From positions 1-48,397 of the forward strand of contig JACZJQ010000018.1 of assembly GCA_014860455.1 (NCBI GenBank): a stretch of 48,397 nt of DNA, written 5' to 3'. The notes beneath the pieces are model-generated. The model saw nothing but the letters and a program-made list of their open reading frames with translations. It was not told the origin of the DNA and searched no databases. Below, one piece after another: positions 34,724-43,484 of the stretch; positions within the stretch are counted from its first letter, which is position 1; every line of letters starts with the position of its first letter. Both the position numbers and the translations under genes were made by a program. The DNA is from Bryobacteraceae bacterium (GTDB taxonomy: Bacteria > Acidobacteriota > Terriglobia > Bryobacterales > Bryobacteraceae).

Positions 34724-37009
34724 TCAGCGCGTTCCCTTCCGGATCTGAGCGAGCGCCTGTCTCGCGGCATCGGCGGCTTGGAATGCCGGATCCTTCAAGG
34801 CCTGTTCCAGGTGCTCTCCCGCCGCGCCCGGGTTCTTCTCCGCGATGTAGGCCATGCCCAGGTGGTACCGGCACGTCGAGTCGGCCGGAGTCACGTCGAC
34901 GCACCGCTTCAGGTGCGGGATCGCCTGTGCCGGCAATCCACTCTTGTAATAGGCCCATCCCAAGGTGTCGGCCACGTTGGGCGAGTCCGGCATCTTCTGC
35001 TTGGCCTGCTGCGCCAGCCCCAGTGCGACGTTCACATTGCCGCCGTGCTCCAGATAGATGTAGGCGAGCTGGTTCGCCACCACAGGGGAATCAGGATCGA
35101 GCTGGCGCGCCCTCTCATAGAGCTTTTTCGCCTCGTCCCAGTTCCGCTCTCTTTCATATCTGTCCGCCAGAAGCAGGTAGTTCGTCAGATCCCGAGGATC
35201 GCTCTCGATCGCTGCGCGAAGCTCCGATTTGACTTCTTCCGGTCTGTTCGCAGCAAGGTAGATGGAGGCCAGAAGCAAGTGGATCCGCGGCGTCTTTGAA
35301 TCGAGCTTCAAGGCCTGCCTGGCCTCGGCCTCAGCGCGCTGGCCATCGCCCGTCACGTGGTGAGCCAGTGCCAGCAGATAACGGAGCCCGGCGTTGTGCG
35401 GCTGCTGTTGAACCAGCGGGGCCACGCCTTTGAGAAACTGCTTGCTCCTGCCCTGCCTTATGTTGATCGTCGCCAGCACCGTCAGCGCTGGCACGGATGC
35501 CGGTTCTCGGCTAAGAACATCCAGGAGGATGGCTTCGCTCCCGCGGACATCGCCTTTTGCCAGGAGCGCCTGGGCCCGGGCCACCTGCGCCGGCATGGAT
35601 CCCGGATCCATGCGTAGAGCCCTCTCCGTTAATCTGAGAGCCGTTTCGCGGTCGCCGCCGGCGGCCGCCAGACTCGCCAGGGCAACCGAGGCCTCCGTCA
35701 TGTTCGGCCGCAGTTCCAGGGCCTTGGTGAAGGCTTCCCTTGCGAGTTTGGCGTGTCCCAGCGAGGCCTGGACGCTGCCATACAGGTACTGAATGAGTGC
35801 GTTGTTCGGAGCGAGCACCGCCGCTCTTTGCAGGGCGGTTGCGGCGTCCTGTTTCCTGTCCTGAGCCAGCAGCATCCTGCCTTGCGCGAAGTAGGCCAGA
35901 GCGTTCTCCTTCTCCGCCTTCAGCACCTCCTGATTCAGCGCTTCGGCCTCCTTCAACTGCCTCTCCGCAATCAGATTCTCGATCAGCCGCTGTTTGAGGG
36001 CGATGTCATTCGGCTTCGATGCCAGCAAGGACTTGAACTCGGCGATCGCCTTCTGGCGCTCGCCGGTCTCTTCGTAGAATCCGCCCAGCGCCTGGTAGGC
36101 CTGCGGGTTGTCCGGGGCTACCGATTTCAGCTCCCTGTAGACCTTCTCCGCCTCAGCCGCACGTCCCAGCCCCATGTGGACTCGAGCCAGAATGAGCCGG
36201 GGGGTGATGGCTTTCGGGTCCAATGCGATGGCCGCTTGCGCCGCCGACTCGCCCTCGGGCCTCCGCTGCGTGAGATAAAACCTTGCCAGCGCGATTTGCG
36301 CGTCCGGGGATTTCGGGTTCGCTCCTGTCGCTCGCTTCAGCACCGACTCCGCCTCGGCGGGCTTGGCCGAAGCCATGTAGACGTTTGTCGCCAGGGCGAC
36401 GTAGAAGTCCACTCGCTGCGGGGCCAGTTGAATGGCTTTTTCGTATTCCCGCGTCGCGTTCGCCGAATCCCGCAGCATGGCGTGTTTCAAGGCGATCGTC
36501 GCGTGCGCCATTGCGTTGCCCGGATTTGCCTGGAGCACTTTCTCGACGCAGGCGGTCGCCGCATCGAACTCGCGCCGGGCGATGTGCAGGTTTGCCAGGT
36601 TCAACTGGGCATCCCAGTTCGTGGGCTGCAGCGCGACCGTCTCGGTCAACTGCCGCAACGCCCCGTCCGGATTGTTGAGTCTCAGATATGTGAGCCCAAG
36701 CTGGTAGCGAGCGTCGGCTGCCTGTGGGTCAATCTGAACCGCGTTGCGGAATTGCAGGGCGGCTTCCTGATACTTCCCGGCTTTGAAGTACTTCTCACCG
36801 CTGCTCATCAAACGAAGTCTCTTCGCCTTGGGGTCTTCCGAACAGGCCGCGAACAGCAGCGCCACCGCAGCCACCAGCGCCGCGAGACGAAGCAGCGGGA
36901 GTGTCTTTCGCCCGCCAGTCTCTGGATACTCCACGGCGCATGTGCGCGCCTTCTCGGCGGATTCGCTCTCTGCCGCCGCGGCGCCATTCTGCATCCGAAC
37001 GATGTTCAC
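34724..37009 (-). CDS. PrsT-like TPR-repeat lipoprotein 1
   Basis: Large TPR protein of the type accompanying exosortase loci (PrsT-like). GTG at 37009 is chosen because AAGGAG lies 8 nt upstream. A long n-region leads to the lipobox LLFAAC (Cys about residue 56), so it is probably lipid-anchored. The rest is about 18-20 tandem TPR units, for example GKYQEAALQFRNAVQIDPQA and ARYQLGLTYLRLNNPDGALR. It may scaffold surface polysaccharide or protein export. It has a close paralogue at 43485 sharing blocks such as NQLAYIYLEHGG and LGWAYYKSGL. First gene of the exosortase 1 operon. Confidence 0.88.
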   Translation of the reverse strand: MNIVRMQNGAAAAESESAEKARTCAVEYPETGGRKTLPLLRLAALVAAVALLFAACSEDPKAKRLRLMSSGEKYFKAGKYQEAALQFRNAVQIDPQAADARYQLGLTYLRLNNPDGALRQLTETVALQPTNWDAQLNLANLHIARREFDAATACVEKVLQANPGNAMAHATIALKHAMLRDSANATREYEKAIQLAPQRVDFYVALATNVYMASAKPAEAESVLKRATGANPKSPDAQIALARFYLTQRRPEGESAAQAAIALDPKAITPRLILARVHMGLGRAAEAEKVYRELKSVAPDNPQAYQALGGFYEETGERQKAIAEFKSLLASKPNDIALKQRLIENLIAERQLKEAEALNQEVLKAEKENALAYFAQGRMLLAQDRKQDAATALQRAAVLAPNNALIQYLYGSVQASLGHAKLAREAFTKALELRPNMTEASVALASLAAAGGDRETALRLTERALRMDPGSMPAQVARAQALLAKGDVRGSEAILLDVLSREPASVPALTVLATINIRQGRSKQFLKGVAPLVQQQPHNAGLRYLLALAHHVTGDGQRAEAEARQALKLDSKTPRIHLLLASIYLAANRPEEVKSELRAAIESDPRDLTNYLLLADRYERERNWDEAKKLYERARQLDPDSPVVANQLAYIYLEHGGNVNVALGLAQQAKQKMPDSPNVADTLGWAYYKSGLPAQAIPHLKRCVDVTPADSTCRYHLGMAYIAEKNPGAAGEHLEQALKDPAFQAADAARQALAQIRKGTR

Positions 37010-37250
37010 GTGAACGGCTCCTTGAAGATAGATTACGGCCTGCGCGCGATCGAGGCTCAAGCAAATTGCTCTCTCCAATTTAGCTCTTACACAACGCTCT
37101 GAGTCGCGCTCAGTCGCGGCAATCCAAAATGTTCTATGCAGGCGAAAACGGTTCGGGATTTGCCTTCGCGGTCAGATCGCCCGAATCGATCATCGTCGAG
37201 GGGAGCAATAACCCGAGCTTCGGGTTGCCTCATCCCGCTACGGAAATGGG

Positions 37251-37505
37251 ATGACCGGGTACCGAACGACGATCCCTGCCGGAGTCACGGTCCGGTTTGC
37301 CGGGCAGCCTGAAACCGTGGGCTTGGAAGCCGGCTACGGTGTCGCCGGAGACGTGCTCAACAGCGTCCACACCTGCCGCTCCCCCAATCCAGGCGATCCC
37401 TCGCAGAGCGAAGTGGCCGATTTCCATGAGGCTGCCGGCGACATCCGCGGCGTCTTCGCCGTCCCCATCGACAACCTGGGAGTCGTTGCCGCGCTTACTG
37501 AATGA
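37251..37505 (+). CDS. Short ORF of unknown function, possibly a gene remnant
   Basis: An 84-aa frame with the strong third-position GC bias of real local genes. The frame stays open upstream to 37212 without another start codon, and the ATG lacks a ribosome-binding site. The sequence (VRFAGQPETVGLEAGYGVAG, FAVPIDNLGVVAALTE) suggests an extracellular beta-strand domain, so it may be the 3' end of a truncated secreted-protein gene. It ends 11 bp inside the convergent gene at 37495. The rest of 37010-37250 shows nothing I can name. Confidence 0.35.
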   Translation: MTGYRTTIPAGVTVRFAGQPETVGLEAGYGVAGDVLNSVHTCRSPNPGDPSQSEVADFHEAAGDIRGVFAVPIDNLGVVAALTE

Positions 37506-39696
37506 GAGCTGTCAGTTGGTTCGAACTTCCCAACGAATTAGATACCGTCACAGCCACCGATTCGATCGCCAAAATCGGCGACAGGGCCTGATTCGATGTG
37601 TCGCTGTTGCTGAAACTGAACGGTACCTGCATGAGGAACTGCCCCCCGAACTGCACCGAGCTCGGCGAAGTGAACCACCCGAACGAGGCCGCGGTGAGGT
37701 CCATCTCGAACTCTGTCTGGGTGAAGTTGAACCCGGGTTTCCCCTTGAAGGAAACTTTCGCCCTGGTCAGGGATCGGGTCGTGGTGGTGCCTACGATCGA
37801 CAGCGTGAAGCCGGTGGTGGTCCGGTTGTCCACACTCGCCCCGGCAAGCAGCGGCGCTGCCGCAGGCAGAGCCAATCGCAAGGTCAGCGGATTTTCCGGC
37901 GTCAAGTCCAGTCCACCTTCAATCACAAACGCGGGCGTGAACACGATGGTACCCGCCACGCTGCCGGTCTGGAACTTGATCTGATTGGATCCGCTCGGAA
38001 ACACCGCCTTTGTCTCGCCCGCCGGGATGGTGAAATTGACCACCTGGCCACCCGTCGAAAACTGGACCGACGGGTCGCCGGCTCCGGATTCCGATTCAGT
38101 CGCGAGACTCAGGGTTCCGGTAACATCCATGCCGTAGGGCGATGCCAGCGTCAGCCCGATCGCCGGCTGCTGGAAGGACTGGATCGTAGTTGGGCCATCG
38201 ATCGTGTAGGAGGGCAGCGGCTCCGGGGTGGCGCCAATGCCGCCGAGCGGGAAGGCGTCGTTGTTGACGCGCAGCGATGCAGTCGCAAACGTCGTGTTCA
38301 GCGGCGAAAACCTGATCGTGAACACAATTGAGGCCGAGGGTGCGATCGAGGTAGGCAACGCCTGCAGTCCTTCAATTTCAAACACCCGCGCTCCATCGGA
38401 AACGATCCCGATGCTGACGATCGGAGCCGGCGCGGAGCCGCTGTTCCTGATAATGAAATCGACCGTCGATGAACCGCCGACCTGCGCGCCTGGGAAGACC
38501 ACGTTGCCCAAGGGCTGCACTGGCGTGACCCCCGCCGGGCTGCGGTAGGAGTAGGAAAGTTGGGGGCCAATCCCCTCTCCGGTCAGGAAAAAGACGTCCC
38601 CCCCAATTCGGAGCGTCCCATTCTGCGGTCCCGGCGCAGTCGGGCTGAAGACGATGGAAAACAACTGGGAGTCTCCGGGCGGGACCACCACTGGCTGGAT
38701 CGGCACATCCTGCAAGCCATAGGACGTACCGGTGATCGCGATCGTCGGAATCGTGAGATCCCGCGTCGTCTGATTGCTGAACCGGAACAGCAGGGTCGTG
38801 CTGTCGCCCACCGGGGTACCAGTGAGTTGGATCGCCTGGTTGGGAGTGACCGGTGTCGATCCTCCCTCCATGCTGAGGATGTCGTAGCTCAAATAGGAGA
38901 CGATTCCGCGTCCTTGAAGCCCGATCCGGTAGGTCGCCCCGTTTTCGAAAGTGAGCGTCAGGGCTCCCGAGTCTCCTCCAGTTTGTCTGGGTTGATACCG
39001 GACCTGGAACTGGAAGACCGCGTTGGCGGGGATGAGGGACGGCAGGAGTGGAAGCGACGCCAGCGAAAACGCGCTTCCGGTGGTGGCCACCGAGACGAGC
39101 TGCCCCGTGCCGCTGCCGCGGTTTGCCAACGCCATCGGCACGGCGGTGGCGCTGTTCAGCACTGTGTCGATGAACTCGAGCGTCCCGCCAGCAGCCACCA
39201 CCACGGTGTTGCCGTCAAGCGCCGAAGTGTAGGCAAGCGAATACTCGGGCGCAGTGCCGTTCAGGCTGATCCCGATGATTCCGGGGACAGATGGTTGAGA
39301 GGGCTGCCCCGCGGCGGGCGGAGGCGCCGCCTGCAGAAAAGCGTAATCGAGCGCGGTCTGCGCGAGGAGTCCCGAAGCCGGGAGGTAGCGGACCTCAAAG
39401 GACAGGGACTGTCCCGGACCGAGGGTCGCGATCTGAGGTGTCGTGACGATGCTGAAATCGGGCGACCCCAGCAGCTTGGGACCGCCGGTGAAAGTGATCG
39501 AAGTGCTGCCGGTGTAGGTCAGCGTCACCTGCGCGGTCACCGGCGCGCCCACCCCGGTCGAAGCCAGAGTGACCGAAGCGCCGTTGGCGACCGGAGTGAT
39601 GCTGTTGCCCTGCTGAACGCGGATGAGCACTTGAGCCTGGATCGGGGCCGAGGCCACGGCAAGAAGGAGCAGAAAGGCTCGCATGGAGGTCCTCAT
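37495..39696 (-). CDS. Secreted ASH/choice-of-anchor-D-like repeat protein
   Basis: A 733-aa exported protein with the signal peptide MRAFLLLLAVASAPIQA. It carries about four to five repeats of roughly 110 aa of the ASH/choice-of-anchor-D Ig-like type: VANGASVTLASTGVGAPVTA, then LGPGQSLSFEVRYLPASG, later QVGGSSTVDFIIRNSGSAPA and SIAPSASIVFTIRFSP. The C-terminal region (from about residue 500) is a different beta-rich domain. Such domains mediate protein-protein contacts at the cell surface. Translation is coupled to the upstream gene by an ATGA overlap; a second ATG at 39684 also has a good ribosome-binding site. There is no sorting tail or visible anchor. Confidence 0.82.
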   Translation of the reverse strand: MRTSMRAFLLLLAVASAPIQAQVLIRVQQGNSITPVANGASVTLASTGVGAPVTAQVTLTYTGSTSITFTGGPKLLGSPDFSIVTTPQIATLGPGQSLSFEVRYLPASGLLAQTALDYAFLQAAPPPAAGQPSQPSVPGIIGISLNGTAPEYSLAYTSALDGNTVVVAAGGTLEFIDTVLNSATAVPMALANRGSGTGQLVSVATTGSAFSLASLPLLPSLIPANAVFQFQVRYQPRQTGGDSGALTLTFENGATYRIGLQGRGIVSYLSYDILSMEGGSTPVTPNQAIQLTGTPVGDSTTLLFRFSNQTTRDLTIPTIAITGTSYGLQDVPIQPVVVPPGDSQLFSIVFSPTAPGPQNGTLRIGGDVFFLTGEGIGPQLSYSYRSPAGVTPVQPLGNVVFPGAQVGGSSTVDFIIRNSGSAPAPIVSIGIVSDGARVFEIEGLQALPTSIAPSASIVFTIRFSPLNTTFATASLRVNNDAFPLGGIGATPEPLPSYTIDGPTTIQSFQQPAIGLTLASPYGMDVTGTLSLATESESGAGDPSVQFSTGGQVVNFTIPAGETKAVFPSGSNQIKFQTGSVAGTIVFTPAFVIEGGLDLTPENPLTLRLALPAAAPLLAGASVDNRTTTGFTLSIVGTTTTRSLTRAKVSFKGKPGFNFTQTEFEMDLTAASFGWFTSPSSVQFGGQFLMQVPFSFSNSDTSNQALSPILAIESVAVTVSNSLGSSNQLTALIQ

Positions 39697-40694
39697 TGTG
39701 CCTGCTCCTTTTCAGAAGCTGGAACAAAGCTGGAAGCTGGAACAAAGAACACGCTGGGACTTCGCCTCTCGTCCAGAAGGTAAAGCGGTTCGCCCTGCTT
39801 CCCCCGCGGGCTGAGCAGCTTGAGACCGGGATCGCCCAACGGATACAGGGCGGTGGCTGGGGCATCCAATTGAAGGCCCTCGTCCAGCGACCTCTGGTCG
39901 ATATCGAGTTGATGGAGCAACAGGGCCGAGCGGTCTGCCAGCGTAAGTCTCTTCCCGTCGGCTGACACGCCCAACACCGTCACATCCGCCAGTTTCTCGG
40001 GATCGGAGAGGACCGTCTCCTCCACGGAGTCCGGTCCTCCAATTGGGAAGCGTATAATTCGCTGCAACGCTCTATCCGCGGCCCACAGCATTGTGCCTTC
40101 CCGGTTGATTGCGATCGCCGTGGCTTCCACCTGAGGCAGAAGCGGCGTCGCGACGCCATCGCGCGTTAGCAACAACACCACGCCTTTGGCCGTGACTGCC
40201 GCCAAGGTCTCCCCGGTCCTGTCCGAGGCGAGCGCCGTCAGTTCCTCATCGAGCCCATCGATTGCTACAGGCGGCTCGACGACCGGATTGGCGGAGGTGA
40301 ACAGAACCCTCTGCAGGGAACGGCCGGCGGAGGAATACACAACTACCCAGGAAGAGTCCTCGGCCCAGCGCGCCAGCTTCGGCTCCTCCGTCAACCCATC
40401 CAGAACCAACCCCGGCGCGCCTTGAGCGAGATCGAGGCTCGTGACAAGCCTCGCTTGCGCCTCCACGACCACCAGTGCGGCCTTTCCTGCCGGGGACACC
40501 GCAGCCCACTCGATTCCCTCCAGCAGCGCCGGACCGAGACGCGCTCCACCCGGAAATCCGAGAATCTGCCTCAGGGACTTGGTCGGCGAGTCGTAGACCA
40601 GCCCGCTGATCGGGCCGCCCCACTTAATGCCTTGGGCCGCAAGGCTCAATGCGGCTGCTGCCGCCACCAGGCTCAAACGAAGTACGGGACTCAC
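39693..40694 (-). CDS. Exported beta-propeller-like protein
   Basis: A 333-aa protein with the signal peptide MSPVLRLSLVAAAAALSLAA. It has WD40/YncE-like blades recurring about every 45 aa (VSPAGKAALVVVEAQARLVT, ASDRTGETLAAVTAKGVVLL, INREGTMLWAADRALQRIIR, VSADGKRLTLADRSALLLHQ). No catalytic motif is seen; probably a binding or structural propeller. The GTG start overlaps the upstream stop as GTGA and the stop overlaps the next start as ATGA, so the three proteins are probably made in fixed ratio. Confidence 0.75.
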   Translation of the reverse strand: MSPVLRLSLVAAAAALSLAAQGIKWGGPISGLVYDSPTKSLRQILGFPGGARLGPALLEGIEWAAVSPAGKAALVVVEAQARLVTSLDLAQGAPGLVLDGLTEEPKLARWAEDSSWVVVYSSAGRSLQRVLFTSANPVVEPPVAIDGLDEELTALASDRTGETLAAVTAKGVVLLLTRDGVATPLLPQVEATAIAINREGTMLWAADRALQRIIRFPIGGPDSVEETVLSDPEKLADVTVLGVSADGKRLTLADRSALLLHQLDIDQRSLDEGLQLDAPATALYPLGDPGLKLLSPRGKQGEPLYLLDERRSPSVFFVPASSFVPASEKEQAQ

Positions 40695-41332
40695 CGCAAA
40701 CCTCCGATCGTCACACTGCCCGGAAAGATCGTGATTGTCGAAGTCTGATCCTTATTGACGAGGATCACCGTCGCCGCAATGCCGGCGCCCGCCACGCCGC
40801 CGATCATCGCCAACTTCTTCCAGTTCTTGTACCAGGGCTTGGGCGGAAGCGGCATCATCGCGATGGCGGCGTTGCGGTCGTTGGTTTGCCGGATTCGCAG
40901 TTGCGCGCTTTGTTCTCCCAAGACCGCCGTCACCTTTATGCTGAAGCTCCCAGGCGTGTCGTTCGGCGTAAGGGCCGCGGTCGCCTGTCCGGTGAAATCG
41001 GTCTTCACTGTGGCGATGGGAGCGCCATCGAAGGACCCGCCCGGGCCTGTCGGGCTGACTTCGAATGTAACGGTGGCGCCCTCCACCGGTTGTTCGACGG
41101 CATCGAGGATCTGAACCACCGGGCTCAGCGCCGTTTTCGAGGTTAGACTGTTGATGGCGTTCTGCCCTTGCAGGACGAGGATCTTCAATGCGCCGGTCGA
41201 AGGCCGGACTGCCTGCGGTTCACCCGTCCCCGGTGGAACGGCGGGTTGCGCGGGCGCCTGTTGTCCGTGCACGAGATTTGGTAAAGTGAGCAGCAGGGTG
41301 AGTAGAGCTGCGATGGGTTTACGTCTGGGCAA
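40691..41332 (-). CDS. Exported Ig-like protein with C-terminal transmembrane segment
   Basis: TTG at 41332 is preferred: GAGGAA lies 7 nt upstream and the signal peptide starts directly (LPRRKPIAALLTLLLTLPN). A Pro-rich linker is followed by a Big_1-like Ig domain (about residues 50-150: LSPVVQILDAVEQPVEGATV, TDFTGQATAALTPNDTPGSF). One transmembrane helix lies near the C-terminus (KKLAMIGGVAGAGIAATVIL), with a short tail after it. It could anchor the complex formed with the propeller and ASH proteins encoded downstream in the same operon. Confidence 0.75.
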   Translation of the reverse strand: MPRRKPIAALLTLLLTLPNLVHGQQAPAQPAVPPGTGEPQAVRPSTGALKILVLQGQNAINSLTSKTALSPVVQILDAVEQPVEGATVTFEVSPTGPGGSFDGAPIATVKTDFTGQATAALTPNDTPGSFSIKVTAVLGEQSAQLRIRQTNDRNAAIAMMPLPPKPWYKNWKKLAMIGGVAGAGIAATVILVNKDQTSTITIFPGSVTIGGLR

Positions 41333-41488
41333 TTGCGATTTCCTCCGCGGACCAACACATGAGCATGCCCGGTCCAGCACTTAGGCCTCTCGATAGCATA
41401 CACTTCCGCGTCCCGTGAATGCTAGATGCCCTTAGGCCGTCCTGCAGTGAAAAACTCTATGTAGCGAAACTTGCAGCGAGCCGAAGTC

Positions 41489-41494
41489 TATAAT
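41489..41494 (+). promoter_or_regulatory. Perfect -10 box upstream of the dockerin-like gene
   Basis: TATAAT at 41489-41494, expected start about 41501, then AGGAG and the ATG at 41518. No convincing -35 was found. Confidence 0.45.
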
Positions 41495-41517
41495 GGAAGC
41501 CATAGGAGATCTCAACG

Positions 41518-42039
41518 ATGACTGGATTCATTCAAGCTTGGAAAAGGTTGCTCCGGCCGGTCGCGCTCGCCGTCGTGCCCGCGATCGCATTGGCGCAGAG
41601 CCCCCTCCAGGATCCGTGTGACATGAACCGCGATGGATCATTGTCCGAAGCGGACAAGGATGTCGCCGCCTCAATGGTGCTGAACCCCACCGCCTGCTCC
41701 TCGCCCATCCTCGCGAACGGCGCCTGCAATGCGGTCATGGTTCAGCGGGTCGTCAACGCCATCCTTGGCGGCGGCTGCCAGACGGACACCTACCACCCCC
41801 ATGCGGTCACGCTCACCTGGGCTGCAAGCACCACCCCCAGCGTCACCTACAACGTTCACAGAAGTGAAGCTGTCGGCGGCCCCTACACTCTGATTAAGGC
41901 GGGCGTGAGGGTCCTCAATTTCTTCGACCCGAACGTCATCGCCGGCCGCACTTACTACTACGTTGTCACTGCCACAGACTCCAGCGGCAACTCCAGCACC
42001 TACTCGAGCCAGGTCACAGCCAACATCCCGACCCCCTGA
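41518..42039 (+). CDS. Exported dockerin-like + fibronectin type III protein
   Basis: A 173-aa secreted protein. The signal peptide ends at ALAQ (about residue 26). Residues 32-85 look like a dockerin-like calcium module: DMNRDGSLSEADKDVAASMV is an EF-hand-type loop, and VMQRVVNAILGGGC resembles the second helix. Residues about 90-173 are a fibronectin type III domain (VTLTWAASTTPSVTYNVHRS, AGRTYYYVVTATDSSGNSS). AGGAG lies 9 nt before the ATG. It might bind the cohesin-like domain of the 1265-aa protein at 22707, which is an inference. Confidence 0.8.
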   Translation: MTGFIQAWKRLLRPVALAVVPAIALAQSPLQDPCDMNRDGSLSEADKDVAASMVLNPTACSSPILANGACNAVMVQRVVNAILGGGCQTDTYHPHAVTLTWAASTTPSVTYNVHRSEAVGGPYTLIKAGVRVLNFFDPNVIAGRTYYYVVTATDSSGNSSTYSSQVTANIPTP

Positions 42040-42151
42040 GTCCAAGGCCGACATCACCTTGGCCCTGCCTGCGACTCTTGGGGGGATCCACGAGGTGCAG
42101 ACAGGGCCTGATGTTGCGTCCAGCAGCAGTGTCCAAGCGGGGCTTAGCCGC

Positions 42152-42898
42152 CTACTTCATCCGCCTGCGGAAGGCGTAGCCGAGCAGGACAAGGGCACCG
42201 AAGTTCAGACCGAGAGTCGCGAAAGACGCAGCCTCGGGGACTCTGATCAGTATCTCCTGCTTCCCTGTGGCGGAAACCTCGGTAAAGACTCTCCAGTCGG
42301 AACCTGTATAACCTCCGGCGACAGCGTCAAACGCAGCCTGGCGATAGGCGATGACTGCTGCTTTGTCAGCGGTGCTGCCTATCGTAGTCGCGGCTGAGTT
42401 GAAAACGGTCCAGATGGCGTACTGAAGTCGAGTGCGCTCAACGACGGCGGTCGTCGGACTCCAATTGTAGTGGTACGTCAACAGTTGATCGGATAGCCAA
42501 GCCGCCGCCAAGTAATCGTTCAGATTGATCTCGTTATCGCCCCTGTCGGCCTGCGTGTCTGTAACACTTTGTCCCCAGAACTTCGCCTCCGGCGACCCGC
42601 CAAGGTCGGCCAACGTGATCTCGTGGGCTGTCACGTCCCAAACATCACCCGTTGCGATCCTGCCGGAAAAATCGTTACAGATCGCAGCGACAGTTGGCTG
42701 GGTACTCCAATTGGTGGAGTTAGGGGCCCAGGACTCTCCTGTCGGGTTCATTTGCGCGGAGTACGCTCCCACATAGTAAGACCCGAAGGTCGGCAAGTAC
42801 GCTTGCCCGGTGTACTTCAACTGGACCGCCGAGGCCGGTCCGGCAAGCACCACGGTCAGCGCCAAGAGTAGGGCCGCTGAAATCCAATGCTTCTTCAT
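42152..42898 (-). CDS. VPEA-type PEP-CTERM protein 3
   Basis: A 248-aa exported protein with classical PEP-CTERM signal VPEA, hydrophobic helix SFATLGLNFGALVLLGYAF and basic tail RRRMK. ATG at 42898 has GGAGGAG upstream and starts the signal peptide (KKHWISAALLLALTVVLAG). The mature domain has a single Cys in AAICNDFSG and aromatic-rich strands (GSYYVGAYSAQM, LLTYHYNWSP), like other PEP-CTERM proteins of unknown function. The tail differs clearly from the VPDGG/VRDGG type near module 1, and exosortase 2 is the nearest sorting enzyme. The upstream region has a sigma54-like element and 15-bp boxes. Confidence 0.88.
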   Translation of the reverse strand: MKKHWISAALLLALTVVLAGPASAVQLKYTGQAYLPTFGSYYVGAYSAQMNPTGESWAPNSTNWSTQPTVAAICNDFSGRIATGDVWDVTAHEITLADLGGSPEAKFWGQSVTDTQADRGDNEINLNDYLAAAWLSDQLLTYHYNWSPTTAVVERTRLQYAIWTVFNSAATTIGSTADKAAVIAYRQAAFDAVAGGYTGSDWRVFTEVSATGKQEILIRVPEAASFATLGLNFGALVLLGYAFRRRMK

Positions 42899-43013
42899 TG
42901 ATAGCTCCTCCACCATCCCATCAGCAGGCGCTCGATGCTGCGACTCGCCCACAAGAGCTACGACCTACACCACTCCGTAGGGTAGATGTTGATCTGCTCC
43001 GCATACTTCTTTT

Positions 43014-43028
43014 GCAATTTGAAGACCA
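43014..43028 (-). promoter_or_regulatory. Sigma54-like -24/-12 element of the VPEA gene
   Basis: Minus strand reads TGGTCTTCAAATTGC, with GG and TTGC in the RpoN spacing. It lies about 116 bp upstream of the ATG at 42898. Confidence 0.55.
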
Positions 43029-43137
43029 TGCCCACTTTCCGTGTGGACTCTGCTTGTAAGTTGTTAGTAGGGAAACACTTACTGCAAAGGCTAGAAGAGC
43101 GACGGTTGGGGGCGGAGGCTCGTGTGCGAGGGAAAGT

Positions 43138-43152
43138 GTAAGAGATCCCGAC
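43138..43152. promoter_or_regulatory. 15-bp repeated box 6
   Basis: GTAAGAGATCCCGAC, about 110 bp upstream of the -24/-12 element of the VPEA gene, in the same orientation relative to its gene as the boxes of the VPDGG/VRDGG genes. Confidence 0.55.
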
Positions 43153-43218
43153 AACCGAGGATCTTGATTTCGTGTATATGGCATTTGTTATCAATAAGTT
43201 ACGGAAAGATCAGAGAGT

Positions 43219-43233
43219 GTAAGGCATACCGCC
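43219..43233. promoter_or_regulatory. 15-bp repeated box, degenerate copy 7
   Basis: GTAAGGCATACCGCC, close to box 5 but with GCC at the end. It lies between the VPEA gene and the divergent TPR gene. A weak -24/-12-like word (TGGTTGAAGCATGGC, 43302-43316) points toward the TPR gene. Confidence 0.35.
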
Positions 43234-43484
43234 GGAAAGAGCCGTGTTTCGGTGACGCCCGCCTTTCCGCCAAGCGAACATGGCCTGGCACTGGATACTC
43301 CTGGTTGAAGCATGGCCTCAGTGTTACCCCAGTCGCCCGATTGAACCTTGCCACCCATTGACTTCGACCGCAATCCCCGTCTTATAGTGGCAGATAGCTT
43401 CTTTTCTCCTGACTTCCACGCAGGTGCGGCGAAGCTAACTTTGTAAGCCCGGAGTACTCCTCCCGGCAGAATCGAGGAGAGACC

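Noticed and set aside
42042-42063. Small inverted repeat CCAAGG/CCTTGG after the dockerin-like gene
   Set aside because: Only a 6-bp stem with no T-run; not enough to call a terminator.
43281-43300. Perfect -24 word TGGCAC upstream of the TPR lipoprotein 2 gene
   Set aside because: The -12 position reads TC instead of GC at the required spacing.
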